Translations under genes and position numbers: made by a program
Notes under the pieces: generated by a model
Told to the model about the DNA's origin: nothing
What the model saw: only the letters and a program-made list of their open reading frames with translations
Databases searched by the model: none
Shown: positions 1-9,361 of the stretch, piece after piece
Layout: each line of letters opens with the position of its first letter
Numbering within the stretch: the stretch's first letter is position 1
Assembly (NCBI RefSeq): GCF_001548395.1
Contig: NZ_AP017367.1
Span: forward strand, 285,001-349,000
Direction of reading: 5' to 3'
DNA from: Leptolyngbya sp. O-77
GTDB lineage: Bacteria; Cyanobacteriota; Cyanobacteriia; Elainellales; Elainellaceae
DNA length: 64,000 nt

Positions 1-594
1 GCGCAGTTCTAGAGCCTGATTTTCGGGATCGACCGAGAGCGCAAACTGAAGATTCTTCAGCGTGTATTCATGAGCGCACCAGATGTTTGTGTTGTCTGGC
101 AAGGCACGCAGTTTGGACAGCGAGTGAACCATTTGAGTGGGGGTGCCTTCAAATAAGCGTCCGCAGCCGCCTGCGAACAGGGTATCTCCGCAGAACAGGT
201 CGCCTGGCTGCTCTGAGCTAGCGGGTGGAAAGTAGTAGGCAATATGGGCGCGGGTGTGGCCGGGGACAAAGAGGATGTTGGCTGGGCGATCGCCCAACAC
301 AATGCGATCGCCCTCCTTCAAAAATTCCTGCTGTCCTGGAATCCGTTCCCGATCTTCTGCGCCACCGTAGACCACTGCATCGGGAAACCGCTGCAACAGT
401 GCCAGGTTGCCCCCGACATGATCTCGGTGGTGATGCGTATTCAAAATTGCCACAAGCTGAGCATCCAGGCTGAGCAAACAGTTCAAGACTGGCTCTGCTT
501 CCGCAGGATCGACAACGGCCGCTTGATGCGTATCAGGGAAATACAACACAAAGATGTAATTGTCCGACAGGGCCGGAAGACGATGGATTTGCAT
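1..594 (-). CDS. gloB: Hydroxyacylglutathione hydrolase (glyoxalase II), C-terminus outside window
   Basis: Converts S-lactoylglutathione to lactate and glutathione, the second step of methylglyoxal detoxification in the cytoplasm. Reading the minus strand from the ATG at 594 gives 198 uninterrupted codons running off the window edge. The metallo-beta-lactamase metal motif THHHRDH lies at residues 53-59, followed by a PGHT segment and a GDTLFAGGCGR segment, as in GloB. The visible part ends in the region before the glutathione-binding C-terminal domain, so roughly 60 residues are missing. The gene is divergent from the permease gene starting at 896. The HIP1-rich codon usage matches the rest of the chromosome. 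Confidence 0.93.
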   Translation of the reverse strand, partial: MQIHRLPALSDNYIFVLYFPDTHQAAVVDPAEAEPVLNCLLSLDAQLVAILNTHHHRDHVGGNLALLQRFPDAVVYGGAEDRERIPGQQEFLKEGDRIVLGDRPANILFVPGHTRAHIAYYFPPASSEQPGDLFCGDTLFAGGCGRLFEGTPTQMVHSLSKLRALPDNTNIWCAHEYTLKNLQFALSVDPENQALELR

Positions 595-895
595 GGGGAA
601 TTGAGATTGTGTGAGATAGGTTCAGCGGTGTCTAAGCTTCTTATCTGCTCCTTACCGTAGACTCATTTCACACCTGATGACCAGAGCTACGTTTATGTCT
701 GACCAAGTGCGGGTATAAGCCACCGACTTTAATTCCAGACAGTTACGCCGAGTGGCACAACTTGGCACAGTTCCAACCACTCAGCAACGTACAGTGAAGA
801 GGTGTATGCGTACAAATCTGCGTGCCAATTCTGCATACGGGTTTGACTTCGTTTACTGAATCTGCCCTCAGCGGCCCGCTGGGCCGGTCTACCGC
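595..895. other. Intergenic region between divergent gloB and devC
   Basis: No gene is recognisable. It must hold the promoters of both flanking genes. The clearest structure is a GC hairpin, GGCCC-GCT-GGGCC, at 873-885, only ten bases before the devC start codon. No purine-rich ribosome binding site is visible between hairpin and ATG. Confidence 0.5.
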
Positions 896-2134
896 ATGGC
901 TTCAGTTGCTCGCAAAAATCTGTTTGAGGATATTCCCCGGTTTCTCGTAGCCCAGGCCGGGATTATGTTTGCTGTTAGTCTGGTAACGATTCAGACAGGC
1001 ATTTTGAACGGATTTAGCCGCTCGACCAGCACCTTAGTTGACGGCTCTAGCGCAGATATCTGGGTTGGGGCCCAGGAAATGGTGAATCTACAGCTTACGC
1101 TCCCAATTCCGGCGGGAATGGTGCAGCAGGCACAAGAGGTAGAAGGGGTCGCCTTGGCTGAGGCGATGATTACGCGAACCACAACGTGGCGGAGTCCCAG
1201 CGGCGACATTTCCACTGTGCAAATTATTGGGTTCGACCCGGCTAGCCATCTATTTAACTATGGCAACCTGTCAGAGGGTAGGGTAGAGGATTTGCAGCAG
1301 CCCTATACCGTGATCCCGGATCAAGCAAACCGAGCGTCGATCCACGTCAGCCAGGTGGGCGATCGCGCCAATATTGGCTCGTTGCCAACACGATTGGTTG
1401 GCTTTACACGAGGCACGCAATCGATTGCATCCAGCACCTACGTTTTTACTTCCCTCAAAAACGCAAATGCCTACCTGAATTCTGCCTATACGTCTACCAC
1501 AAGCTGCCGTTTACAGGACGGTCAACTAATTTGTAGCAACCTGTTTGAGCGGACAATTAATCCCGATGCGGTGCCAGAACCCCGCGCCCTCTCTCCCACA
1601 GATGTCATTACCTACGTCTTAGTCAAAGCGGAACCCGGAACCGATCTAGAAGCGCTGAAGCGCCGATTAGAACAAGCCTTGCCCAATACCAAGGCTTATA
1701 CCAAAGCAGAAATGTCTGATTTGACACAGAGGTATTGGGTGCAGCGCACGGGGATCGGCTTTGTATTAGGCTTAGGCGCTACTGTGGGTGTCATTGTGGG
1801 AATGGTAATTGTAGGACAAATTTTATACTCATCGGTCGCCGATCATATTCGAGAATTTGGCACGTTAAAAGCGATGGGCGCATCCGACTGGGTAATCTAT
1901 CGCATCATCATTGAGCAAGCGCTATGGATGGCGATTCTGGGCTACATTCCCAGCGTGGCACTGTGTTTAGGGTTAGGAGCCTGGACTTTTGCAACGCAGG
2001 GCATCACGATTCTGATTACACCAGTGACCGCCATTGGCATTTTGGGCATTACGGTTGGAATGTGCGTCACTTCAGCATTGTTTGCAATTCAGAAAGTGAC
2101 CCATGTTGACCCGGCCATTGTGTTCAAGGCTTAG
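896..2134 (+). CDS. devC: DevC-type ABC transporter permease (FtsX-like)
   Basis: Inner-membrane permease of the DevBCA/MacB-like type, which with a membrane-fusion protein and an ATPase exports envelope material; in heterocyst-forming relatives DevBCA exports glycolipid. The 412-residue product has an N-terminal membrane segment (about residues 17-40), a long periplasmic region of roughly 240 residues, and three C-terminal membrane segments from about residue 285, the FtsX-like arrangement. The stretch DHIREFGTLKAMGAS after the second membrane segment is typical of the family. The cognate ATPase gene follows at 2769, but 634 bases away. No membrane-fusion (DevB) gene lies next to it in this window. 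The substrate cannot be inferred. Confidence 0.85.
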   Translation: MASVARKNLFEDIPRFLVAQAGIMFAVSLVTIQTGILNGFSRSTSTLVDGSSADIWVGAQEMVNLQLTLPIPAGMVQQAQEVEGVALAEAMITRTTTWRSPSGDISTVQIIGFDPASHLFNYGNLSEGRVEDLQQPYTVIPDQANRASIHVSQVGDRANIGSLPTRLVGFTRGTQSIASSTYVFTSLKNANAYLNSAYTSTTSCRLQDGQLICSNLFERTINPDAVPEPRALSPTDVITYVLVKAEPGTDLEALKRRLEQALPNTKAYTKAEMSDLTQRYWVQRTGIGFVLGLGATVGVIVGMVIVGQILYSSVADHIREFGTLKAMGASDWVIYRIIIEQALWMAILGYIPSVALCLGLGAWTFATQGITILITPVTAIGILGITVGMCVTSALFAIQKVTHVDPAIVFKA

Positions 2135-2768
2135 AGGGTTGCGGTTTAGAAGGCTAGATGGGCTATTTAAGCCCAATCAAAACTTTATAAAAACGCAAAT
2201 ATTTTCGTGTCTAGGGTTACGGAGTGTGCGTAGAAAGGCTTATTACACTAGATAAAGATTAAGAACGGTTTATGGCAGGGGCGCTGATTTGCAACTCAAG
2301 TTGAAGTTTATCTGGGTTTAGACCTGCCCAAAGAGAGACAAATTCGGAATTTGGGGGTTTTGCATGTGAAGCATTGATTAGAAAAGGTTTGAGGTCTTCG
2401 TCTACAGAAAATAGGGGTTCCGTCAACTGGGTGAAGGCAACTTTTGGGCATTCAAACTATCGTGAAGTTATCGCGAGAAGTGAGAGACACGTCTCAAGGT
2501 ATGCAACCTGTGAACTAGTTTTGCAGTCTAGATTTGCAGTCTAGTGAGATAGCTTCTTTAGGATTTCAAGTTTATTAGAACTGTAGGCTAGCTTTTGACA
2601 GTTTATTTTGACAGTTTATTTTGACATCTGGTGTTGCCTGGATTTTGAACACGCCCGAATACCCGGTGTCAGGGTTGGATTGAAGTAACTGAGTGCCTCA
2701 CAGTTTCGTGGTTTATTCCTTAATCGATCTGTTGTTGTGGATCACGCTGCCGTTTACGTTCTAAGTTC
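2135..2768. repeat. Long devC-devA spacer with short tandem duplications
   Basis: No coding sequence is recognisable. Soon after devC there is a small hairpin (GGGCT-ATTTA-AGCCC, about 2160-2174) without a following T-run. Two unrelated 13-base tandem duplications are visible: TTTGCAGTCTAGA-like around 2520-2545, and TTTTGACAGTTTA around 2594-2625, twice complete plus a partial copy. The spacer is unusually long for two genes whose products should form one transporter, so devA probably has its own promoter. Confidence 0.6.
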
Positions 2769-3527
2769 ATGACTGTATCGCATCTGAATCTAGCTTCATC
2801 CCTCGCAGTGCCTCTGCCGTCTCAGTATTTAGCAGAGCGAGAGCTGACACCTGTTGTGTCGGAGGCGATCGCCACTCGCGGCGTAGAAATGGTGTACGGA
2901 GAAGGAGCCGAGCAGTTTCAAGCACTCAGTAACATTAACCTGGAAATTCCCGCAGGCAGCATTCAACTCTTGATGGGGCCGTCTGGCTCTGGCAAAACGA
3001 CGCTGCTCTCGATCCTGGCAGGCATCCTGACTCCTTCAGGCGGTAGCGTTCGTCTGCTAGGTCAGGAAATTACTGCAATGTCGCGATCGCAGCTTTCGCA
3101 ATTTCGCCTGCAAAACATCGGTTTCATCTTTCAAGGCTTTAACCTGTTTCCAGCGCTCACAGCTCTGGAAAATATCGAACTGGCACTGGAGATGAAGGGC
3201 ATTCGCGGCAAGGCAGCCCGCCACGAGGCATTGTCGCTGCTAGAAGCTGTAGGGCTGGGCAGTCGCGCCAAAAACCTGCCCAGAAACTTGTCTGGCGGAC
3301 AGAAACAGCGAGTGGCGATCGCCCGCGCCCTGGCCGGAAACCCGCCGCTGATTATGGCAGACGAACCCACAGCAGCCCTCGACTCTACGAGCGGACACGC
3401 CGTGATCGATCTGCTCAGCACTCTTGCCAAAGAGCGGGGGCGCACCGTTCTCATCGTGACGCACGATCCTCGAATTATGGACGTTGCTGACCGAGTGCTG
3501 TATCTGGAAGACGGACGACTGAAATAG
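2769..3527 (+). CDS. devA: DevA-type ABC transporter ATPase
   Basis: Cytoplasmic ATPase of a DevBCA/LolCDE/MacB-type transporter. The 252-residue product carries Walker A GPSGSGKTT at residues 70-78, a Q-loop in FIFQGFNLFP near 119-128, the signature LSGGQ at 174-178, and Walker B LIMADEP at 194-200 followed by the D-loop. FQGFNL and the overall length are typical of the MacB/LolD/DevA subgroup. About 35 residues precede the usual start of the ATPase fold; a later start is possible but no alternative ATG fits well. Partner permease devC lies upstream on the same strand. Confidence 0.9.
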   Translation: MTVSHLNLASSLAVPLPSQYLAERELTPVVSEAIATRGVEMVYGEGAEQFQALSNINLEIPAGSIQLLMGPSGSGKTTLLSILAGILTPSGGSVRLLGQEITAMSRSQLSQFRLQNIGFIFQGFNLFPALTALENIELALEMKGIRGKAARHEALSLLEAVGLGSRAKNLPRNLSGGQKQRVAIARALAGNPPLIMADEPTAALDSTSGHAVIDLLSTLAKERGRTVLIVTHDPRIMDVADRVLYLEDGRLK

Positions 3528-4236
3528 CCGCCAAGGAATGGCCGCGAGGTCGCCATTCCAGGTCGCCATTATCAGTCGCCATTATCAAAAGAGCTTGCCA
3601 TTGAATATCGTCTGGGGGTTATGGCTGGATGGGGGGCGATCGCCCTAACTCCACTCCGTCATAAAACTCATCACCAATGGGCATTCAGCTTTTGCAAAAC
3701 TTTACCTTGTGCCCAGCAAAGGTTTTCTAAAACCCCCGTAACGGCTCTGGCACTTTGCTCTAGCCCAAAACCTAATCATCTCCTTCAACAGAGCAGTATC
3801 TTCATACGGGATTGCCAGGACAGGTTCTGTAGTAACCCTGTAATCGATCCCTCATTAGTAGGAAATTAGTAGGAGAGCGGCATAGCCTTCATAAGCTTTG
3901 CCGAATCCATTGCTTTATCGAGGCTTTATCGAGTGCCAAATCTGAATCAGAGCCAGACTCAACCAGATCCGCACTCAGGCGTTCTCCCAGTCAATACAAC
4001 CTATTCAGTCTTGGCTCTGTCTGGCGAAACTGGCCATAACCGCAAAATCGTCCTATACTCCGGTTAAGAAATCTTTCCCAGGTTGTTCTCCTGTCAATTC
4101 TGTGTACACTCGATAAAACCTGATCAAAGTTCATCGCCTTTCTAGTGTGACCTTACAGGCAATCTCCATAGAGCAATTTCCACAATTGCAACCCCAGTTC
4201 TAACTGGTTTCTGTCAAGCCTCGAACCAAGCCTCGC
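3528..4236. other. Gene-poor spacer with TCGCCATT direct repeats
   Basis: About 700 bases without a convincing gene. Directly after devA the word TCGCCATT occurs three times between about 3550 and 3588 at 13-14 base spacing. A plus-strand open frame at 3621-3869 (82 codons) has no recognisable domain or ribosome binding site and was not accepted. The last 100 bases presumably hold the promoter of the phosphatase gene at 4237. Confidence 0.5.
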
Positions 4237-5661
4237 ATGACCACCGTTCCCGTTCCACGACAGCCTTCACAATCGCCTGATTTGCCTGGCGGCACGCCCG
4301 CGCCAGACATCACGCCCGTGTTTGCGCTGAAGGAACTCGTGTCTCGGCTAAACCGGGAGCATAACAAGGTTCAGGATCTACTGAGTTCTCTGGGGTTTGC
4401 GCTGCGAAGCTTCACCAACCTCAATCAGTTTTTAGAGCTGACCCCGCTGATTGCCAGTCGTGTGACCGATGCCGACGGGGGGGCCCTAATCCTATTCCGC
4501 CCCAATGGGCAATTGCGCCTTGAGCGGATTCACTGCCAAGATGGGCGCAATTGTCAAACCATTCGCAAGGCGCTGGAAACGGCTACCTTGCAGCTTACGG
4601 CTTCACCCCCGACGGGGGGAACGACACTGGTTCCATCGGCTGATTTGACGGCATCCCTCGACTATCAGGTGAATCGCTACCTGGGGGCAGACGTGCAGAT
4701 GTTTGGCACGGCAATTTTGTCTAAAAACGAGGAGCGGGGGCGGCTCTATGTCTTCAGCTATGACCCAAACTATGAGTGGACAGAGACGCGGCAGAAGCTA
4801 GTGAGGCTGGTGGCGGATCAGACTGCGGTGGCGATCGCCACAGATGAACTCACTGTCGAACTCCGCAAAAAAGAGCGCCTGGATCGAGAGCTAGAAATTG
4901 GCGAAGAAATCCAGCGGCAGCTTTTGCCCCGCCAGTGCCCCCAAATTGAGGGACTGGAATTGGCAGCCCGCTGCAAAAATGCCAACCGCGTCGGCGGCGA
5001 CTATTACGACTTCATCCCGGTGAACTATGACCAGGTACGCGCCAAAAAAGGCACGCTGAGCCACTGCAACCGCTGGAGCATCACCATCGGCGACGTGATG
5101 GGCAAGGGCGTTCCGGCAGGGCTGATCATGACCATGCTGCGGGGAATGTTGCGGGCAGAAGTGCTAAACGGACACCAGCCCTCGCGGATTTTGCAGCACT
5201 TAAACCACGTCATGTACGCGGATTTAGAGAACTCTAACCGCTTTGTGACGCTGTTTTATTCCGAATACAACACCGAAACCCAGGTCTTGTCCTATAGCAA
5301 CGCTGCCCACAACCCGCCGCTGCTGTGGCAAGCCGCGACAGGCAAAATTACCCGGCTAGACACGCTGGGAATGCTGATTGGGCTGGATGTGGATACGCAG
5401 TATTTCGACGCGCAGGTGCAGTTGGCTCCGGGTGATACAGTCATTTATTTCACCGATGGATTTACGGATGCGGCTAGCGCGAATGGCGATCGCTACGATG
5501 AAGAAAACTTGGTGAAAGATGTTGAATATGCCTGCCAAGCCTACAGCAGCCCACAGGAAATTCTGGAGTATTTATTTGGGCAAGTCCAGCAGTTTGTCGG
5601 AGAAGGGCGCAATGCCAACGACGACATGACGCTGATTGTCATGCGAGTCAGGCCCGAATAG
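4237..5661 (+). CDS. GAF-domain SpoIIE/RsbU-type serine phosphatase
   Basis: Predicted PP2C-like phosphatase of the SpoIIE/RsbU class, which dephosphorylates anti-anti-sigma (STAS) partners in stress or signalling switches. The 474-residue soluble protein has a GAF-like sensor at about residues 35-205, a short helical linker (about 205-235, RKKERLDRELEIGEEIQRQL), then the PP2C domain. Metal-site motifs GGDYYDF (about 253-259), GDVMGKG (about 284-290), TDGFTDA (about 406-412) and a C-terminal NDDMTL are present, so the enzyme should be active. No anti-sigma or STAS gene is adjacent, and the GAF ligand is unknown. Confidence 0.88.
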   Translation: MTTVPVPRQPSQSPDLPGGTPAPDITPVFALKELVSRLNREHNKVQDLLSSLGFALRSFTNLNQFLELTPLIASRVTDADGGALILFRPNGQLRLERIHCQDGRNCQTIRKALETATLQLTASPPTGGTTLVPSADLTASLDYQVNRYLGADVQMFGTAILSKNEERGRLYVFSYDPNYEWTETRQKLVRLVADQTAVAIATDELTVELRKKERLDRELEIGEEIQRQLLPRQCPQIEGLELAARCKNANRVGGDYYDFIPVNYDQVRAKKGTLSHCNRWSITIGDVMGKGVPAGLIMTMLRGMLRAEVLNGHQPSRILQHLNHVMYADLENSNRFVTLFYSEYNTETQVLSYSNAAHNPPLLWQAATGKITRLDTLGMLIGLDVDTQYFDAQVQLAPGDTVIYFTDGFTDAASANGDRYDEENLVKDVEYACQAYSSPQEILEYLFGQVQQFVGEGRNANDDMTLIVMRVRPE

Positions 5662-5858
5662 CTGAACCAAACTAGCCACAACGAAGGTTTTTATCTTTTG
5701 ACATGTCCTTTTATGAGTCTCTGTCTATGCAACTTGGACTATTTCTAAAGTTGTAAAAAACTCTGGTCGGGCTGCTAAAATTGCCAACCTTCAGCGGATG
5801 AACTGCTGTCAGTCTGTTGAATAAGGTGTGGATGTAGCTAATTGGTTTAGGTATATTC

Positions 5859-6452
5859 ATGGCTTTCAAAAACTATGGACGGCGGGCGGGCGGGGCGATC
5901 GCCCTTGTTTCCGCAGGAATGGTGGGTTGTGCCCTCACCCCTCCAACACCGCCTACCCAGGTTGACCCAGCCCCGAATCAAGCCCCTGCGGATTCCCAAA
6001 CCGCTCCTCAGGGCGTGAATCCGTCCCAGTCAGTGCCAACCCCTGCCCAGGATGGTTCCAATCCCGCTGCAAGCCAGCCCGTTGACAACCAGCCCATCGC
6101 TCAGGCAACAACGGGTAGTGACCCCATTAGCCGGTTGTTCTCTACACGCCAGTGCGTTGGCTGCAACCTGCAAGGGGTTGATCTGGAACGGGCAGATCTT
6201 CGCAGCGTAGACCTGAGCAACGCCAACCTGAGTGGGGCTGACCTCGAAAAAGCAGACCTGAGCAACGCCAACCTGAGTGGAGCTAATTTGACCAATGCGG
6301 ATCTGGAAGAAGCCAACTTAACAGGTGCGAATTTGCAAAATGCGAACTTGACCCGCGCAGATCTGGAAGATGCGAACCTGACGAATGCCAATGTGACGGG
6401 TGCAAACTTTACTGGAGCCGATTTGGACGGCGTGATTGGGCTGCAACGCTAG
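5859..6452 (+). CDS. Pentapeptide-repeat lipoprotein
   Basis: The 197-residue product starts with a short signal sequence ending in a lipobox-like AGMVGC near residue 24, so it is probably lipid-anchored. A proline/glutamine-rich linker (about 28-95) leads to roughly eighteen A(D/N)LxX pentapeptide repeats to the C-terminus, which should form a right-handed quadrilateral beta helix. Such repeats are very common in cyanobacteria and mostly of unknown role. Within the repeat part, the segment DLSNANLSGADLEKADLSNA shows an internal ten-residue duplication that is also close at DNA level. The gene stands alone with its own leader. Confidence 0.88.
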   Translation: MAFKNYGRRAGGAIALVSAGMVGCALTPPTPPTQVDPAPNQAPADSQTAPQGVNPSQSVPTPAQDGSNPAASQPVDNQPIAQATTGSDPISRLFSTRQCVGCNLQGVDLERADLRSVDLSNANLSGADLEKADLSNANLSGANLTNADLEEANLTGANLQNANLTRADLEDANLTNANVTGANFTGADLDGVIGLQR

Positions 6453-6653
6453 GGGCGATCGCCCAGAAGGGGTCGGCAAACTTTCGGAACACTTTAAGGG
6501 AAGATTCTAAGCGGGGATTGAGCGCCAAGCCTTCTAGCAATTCAGCACCATAGCTAGATCAAACGCTTGCAAATTACGGTATATTCCGTAGTATTTTATG
6601 GCTGCCGCAAATCAGCGGTCGCTTCAGGATTATTTCACGAGGCTTCAATCCCC

Positions 6654-6923
6654 ATGATGTGGATCGATTTGGCGCATCACGCCTTGACGTGGGTTTCTAG
6701 TGCCCCTAGTTTTGCCGACCCTGCAAGCTGGAGCCTGGCTCCCGACGGGCTGCTCTGGCACTGGCAGCTTGATTACCCAACGCTGGCACAACAGTTTGAT
6801 ACGGACGTATTTGCTGGGGTGCGGCGGGCAGCAGACAATTTTGTAAAGACTGGCCAGGTTTGGGCACTGTTGATTGGCATTATCATCGGCTATTTGCTGC
6901 GCGGCTTTACAACCTACGGCTAG
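6654..6923 (+). CDS. Small conserved-looking protein with C-terminal membrane anchor
   Basis: Not recognised as a named family. The frame is open from a TTG at 6567, but the double ATG at 6654/6657 is the better start, giving 89 residues. Residues 1-70 are soluble with tryptophan and proline; residues about 68-84 (VWALLIGIIIGYLLRG) form a single membrane helix at the C-terminus, suggesting a tail-anchored protein. It lies 167 bases upstream of argH on the same strand. Coding status is supported by open frame and amino-acid composition only. Confidence 0.55.
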   Translation: MMWIDLAHHALTWVSSAPSFADPASWSLAPDGLLWHWQLDYPTLAQQFDTDVFAGVRRAADNFVKTGQVWALLIGIIIGYLLRGFTTYG

Positions 6924-7090
6924 ATTTATCAGCAGGCGTTAAGCGATTTTGGGTAGCATGAACAACTCAAAATCGTCTCTTTCAATGCAGCCGCGTTAGG
7001 TAGAATTCGTCAAAACTGGCAGCAATGGCTAGCCCTGTAGCAAGAGCAAGAACTGAGCAATTACCTGAGCGTTTACTTTAGGACAAGATT

Positions 7091-8488
7091 TTGGTCAATC
7101 CTTCTCCGCAGCAAACCTGGAGCCAGCGATTTGAGTCGGCTTTGCATCCGGCGATCGCCCGCTTTAACGCCAGCATCGGCTTTGACATTGAGCTAATCGA
7201 GTATGACCTGACGGGTTCGCAAGCCCACGCCAAAATGCTGGCTCACACAGGCATTATCTCTCCCGAAGAGGGCGAACAGTTGGTGGCCGGGCTAGAGCAA
7301 ATTCGCCAGGAATATCGATCGGGACAATTTAACCCCGGCATCGACGCGGAGGACGTGCATTTTGCTGTGGAACGGCGGCTGACAGAAATTGTCGGCGATG
7401 TGGGCAAAAAGCTGCACACCGCGCGATCGCGCAACGACCAGGTGGGCACCGACACGCGGCTTTATCTGCGTGACCAGATTGGGCAAATCCGCCAGCAGTT
7501 GCGCCAGTTTCAGTCGGTGCTATTCGCCCTGGCAGAACAGCATGTGGAAACGCTGATTCCTGGCTATACACACCTGCAACGGGCGCAACCGCTGAGTCTG
7601 GCACACCACCTGCTGGCTTATTTCGACATGGCGCAGCGCGACTGGGAGCGGCTGGGCGATGTCTATCGTCGGGTTGACCTGCTGCCGCTGGGGTCTGGGG
7701 CGCTGGCAGGCACGACCTTCCCGATCGATCGCCACTATTCTGCCGAGCTGCTAGGCTTTGGCGGCGTATATTCCAACAGCCTGGATGGGGTGAGCGATCG
7801 CGACTTTGCCATCGAGTTTCTCTGCGCTGCCAGCCTGATCATGGTTCACCTGTCGCGCCTGTCGGAGGAGGTGATCCTCTGGGCCTCGGAGGAGTTTAGC
7901 TTTGTGACGCTGAAAGATAGCTGTTCCACGGGTTCTAGCATCATGCCCCAAAAGAAAAATCCCGATGTGCCAGAACTGGTGCGCGGCAAAACTGGGCGTG
8001 TGTTTGGGCACTTGCAAGCCCTGCTGGTGCTGATGAAGGGACTGCCCCTGGCCTACAACAAAGACTTGCAGGAAGACAAGGAAGCCCTGTTCGACGCGGT
8101 AAAGACGGTGCGCGGCTGCCTGGAGGCGATGACCATCTTGCTGCAAGAGGGTATGGAGTTTCGCACCGAGCGGCTGAACAGCGCCGTCGCCGAAGACTTT
8201 TCCAACGCGACCGACGTGGCAGACTACCTCGCTGCCAAGGGCGTGCCCTTCCGTGAGGCGTACAATCTGGTGGGCAAGGTTGTGAAAACCTCTCTGGCAG
8301 CAGGCAAACTGCTGAAAGATCTGACGCTGGAAGAATGGCAGTCGCTACATCCCGCCTTTGAGCAGGATATCTACGAGGCGATCGCCCCTGCCCGCGTTGT
8401 CTCCGCCCGCAACAGCTACGGCGGCACAGGGTTTGACCAGGTGCGTCAGGCACTCGACCGAGCCCGCGCTCACCTCAGCGAACCTTAG
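7091..8488 (+). CDS. argH: Argininosuccinate lyase
   Basis: Cleaves argininosuccinate to arginine and fumarate, the last step of arginine synthesis. The 465-residue length is normal. The fumarase/lyase superfamily signature GSSIMPQKKNP lies near residues 281-291 and contains the catalytic serine loop. The substrate-binding segments HTARSRNDQV and PGYTHLQRAQP are also present. The start is a TTG at 7091; no ATG or GTG fits better, and the next residues VNPSPQQTWSQRF are usual for cyanobacterial ArgH. It is followed after 20 bases by the ABC-2 permease gene, probably in one transcript. Confidence 0.97.
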   Translation: MVNPSPQQTWSQRFESALHPAIARFNASIGFDIELIEYDLTGSQAHAKMLAHTGIISPEEGEQLVAGLEQIRQEYRSGQFNPGIDAEDVHFAVERRLTEIVGDVGKKLHTARSRNDQVGTDTRLYLRDQIGQIRQQLRQFQSVLFALAEQHVETLIPGYTHLQRAQPLSLAHHLLAYFDMAQRDWERLGDVYRRVDLLPLGSGALAGTTFPIDRHYSAELLGFGGVYSNSLDGVSDRDFAIEFLCAASLIMVHLSRLSEEVILWASEEFSFVTLKDSCSTGSSIMPQKKNPDVPELVRGKTGRVFGHLQALLVLMKGLPLAYNKDLQEDKEALFDAVKTVRGCLEAMTILLQEGMEFRTERLNSAVAEDFSNATDVADYLAAKGVPFREAYNLVGKVVKTSLAAGKLLKDLTLEEWQSLHPAFEQDIYEAIAPARVVSARNSYGGTGFDQVRQALDRARAHLSEP

Positions 8489-8508
8489 AAACCGAACCTT
8501 AGAAGCCC

Positions 8509-9342
8509 ATGACACAGCGCCCTGACAGGCTTGCAAGAAGACCTGGACTGCTGCCCTACCTCCGCCGTCATCTGCGCGTGCTGGGGCTATTTTGGGAAAC
8601 GGCGATCGCCGCCGAGTTGGAATATCGGATTAACTTTGTGCTGGCCACGCTCAGCAGCCTGGGCAGTTTGGCAGGTAGCCTGTTTGGACTGTTCCTCTTT
8701 TACCGCACAGGCTACAGCTTTCAGGGGTGGAGTTGGGAAGAGGCGCTGGTCGTGCTGGCCATGTTCACGCTGCTCCAGGGCTTTTCCGCCACCTTCCTCT
8801 CGCCCAACCTCAGCCAGATCGTGAAACAGGTGCAGTTGGGCACGCTGGATTTTGTCTTGCTCAAGCCCATCAGCGCCCAGTTCTGGCTGTCTACCCGCAC
8901 TGTGTCGCCCTGGGGCATCCCGGATCTGATGTTTGGGTTGATTATTCTGGGCTACGCGGGGTCGCGGCTGGGCCTGCCCGCTGGCACCTATGGTCTGGGG
9001 GCGATCGCCCTCGCCCTGGGGCTGGTCACCCTCTACAGCCTGTGGTTTATCCTGGGAGCCACCAGCATCTGGTTTGTCAAAGTGTACAACGTAACGGAAG
9101 TGCTACGAGGCTTGCTGGAGGCGGGGCGCTTTCCCACGGTTGCCTATCCCGCTGCTTATCGATTCTTCTTTACCTTCATCGTGCCCGTAGCGTTTCTCAC
9201 CACAATTCCCGCCGAGGCGCTGCTGGGTCGCACTGCTTGGGGCTGGATTGGCGCATCCGCTGGGCTGGCGATCGCCCTGTTCCTCTTTGCCCAACAGTTC
9301 TGGCGCTTCGCCCTGCGATTCTACACCAGCGCCTCCAGTTAA
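8509..9342 (+). CDS. ABC-2 family (DUF990-type) membrane protein
   Basis: The 277-residue product has about six hydrophobic segments and matches the ABC-2-like DUF990 permeases by its pattern (ELEYRINF near the N-terminus, LGTLDFVLLKP in the first loop, a C-terminal aromatic RFALRFY tail). These proteins act with another DUF990 permease and an ATPase in an exporter; neither partner is in this window. Start at 8509 is 20 bases after the argH stop, so co-transcription is likely, although no functional link to arginine synthesis is known to me. Confidence 0.82.
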   Translation: MTQRPDRLARRPGLLPYLRRHLRVLGLFWETAIAAELEYRINFVLATLSSLGSLAGSLFGLFLFYRTGYSFQGWSWEEALVVLAMFTLLQGFSATFLSPNLSQIVKQVQLGTLDFVLLKPISAQFWLSTRTVSPWGIPDLMFGLIILGYAGSRLGLPAGTYGLGAIALALGLVTLYSLWFILGATSIWFVKVYNVTEVLRGLLEAGRFPTVAYPAAYRFFFTFIVPVAFLTTIPAEALLGRTAWGWIGASAGLAIALFLFAQQFWRFALRFYTSASS

Positions 9343-9343
9343 C

Positions 9344-9361
9344 CTGCACTGATCGGTGCAG
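9344..9361. terminator. Hairpin after the argH/ABC-2 unit
   Basis: Inverted repeat CTGCAC-TGATCG-GTGCAG begins one base after the ABC-2 gene's stop codon. It has no T-run behind it, so it may be an mRNA 3'-end stabiliser rather than an intrinsic terminator. Confidence 0.4.

Noticed and set aside
3621..3869. Plus-strand frame of 82 codons
   Set aside because: No ribosome binding site, no domain, composition like non-coding DNA.
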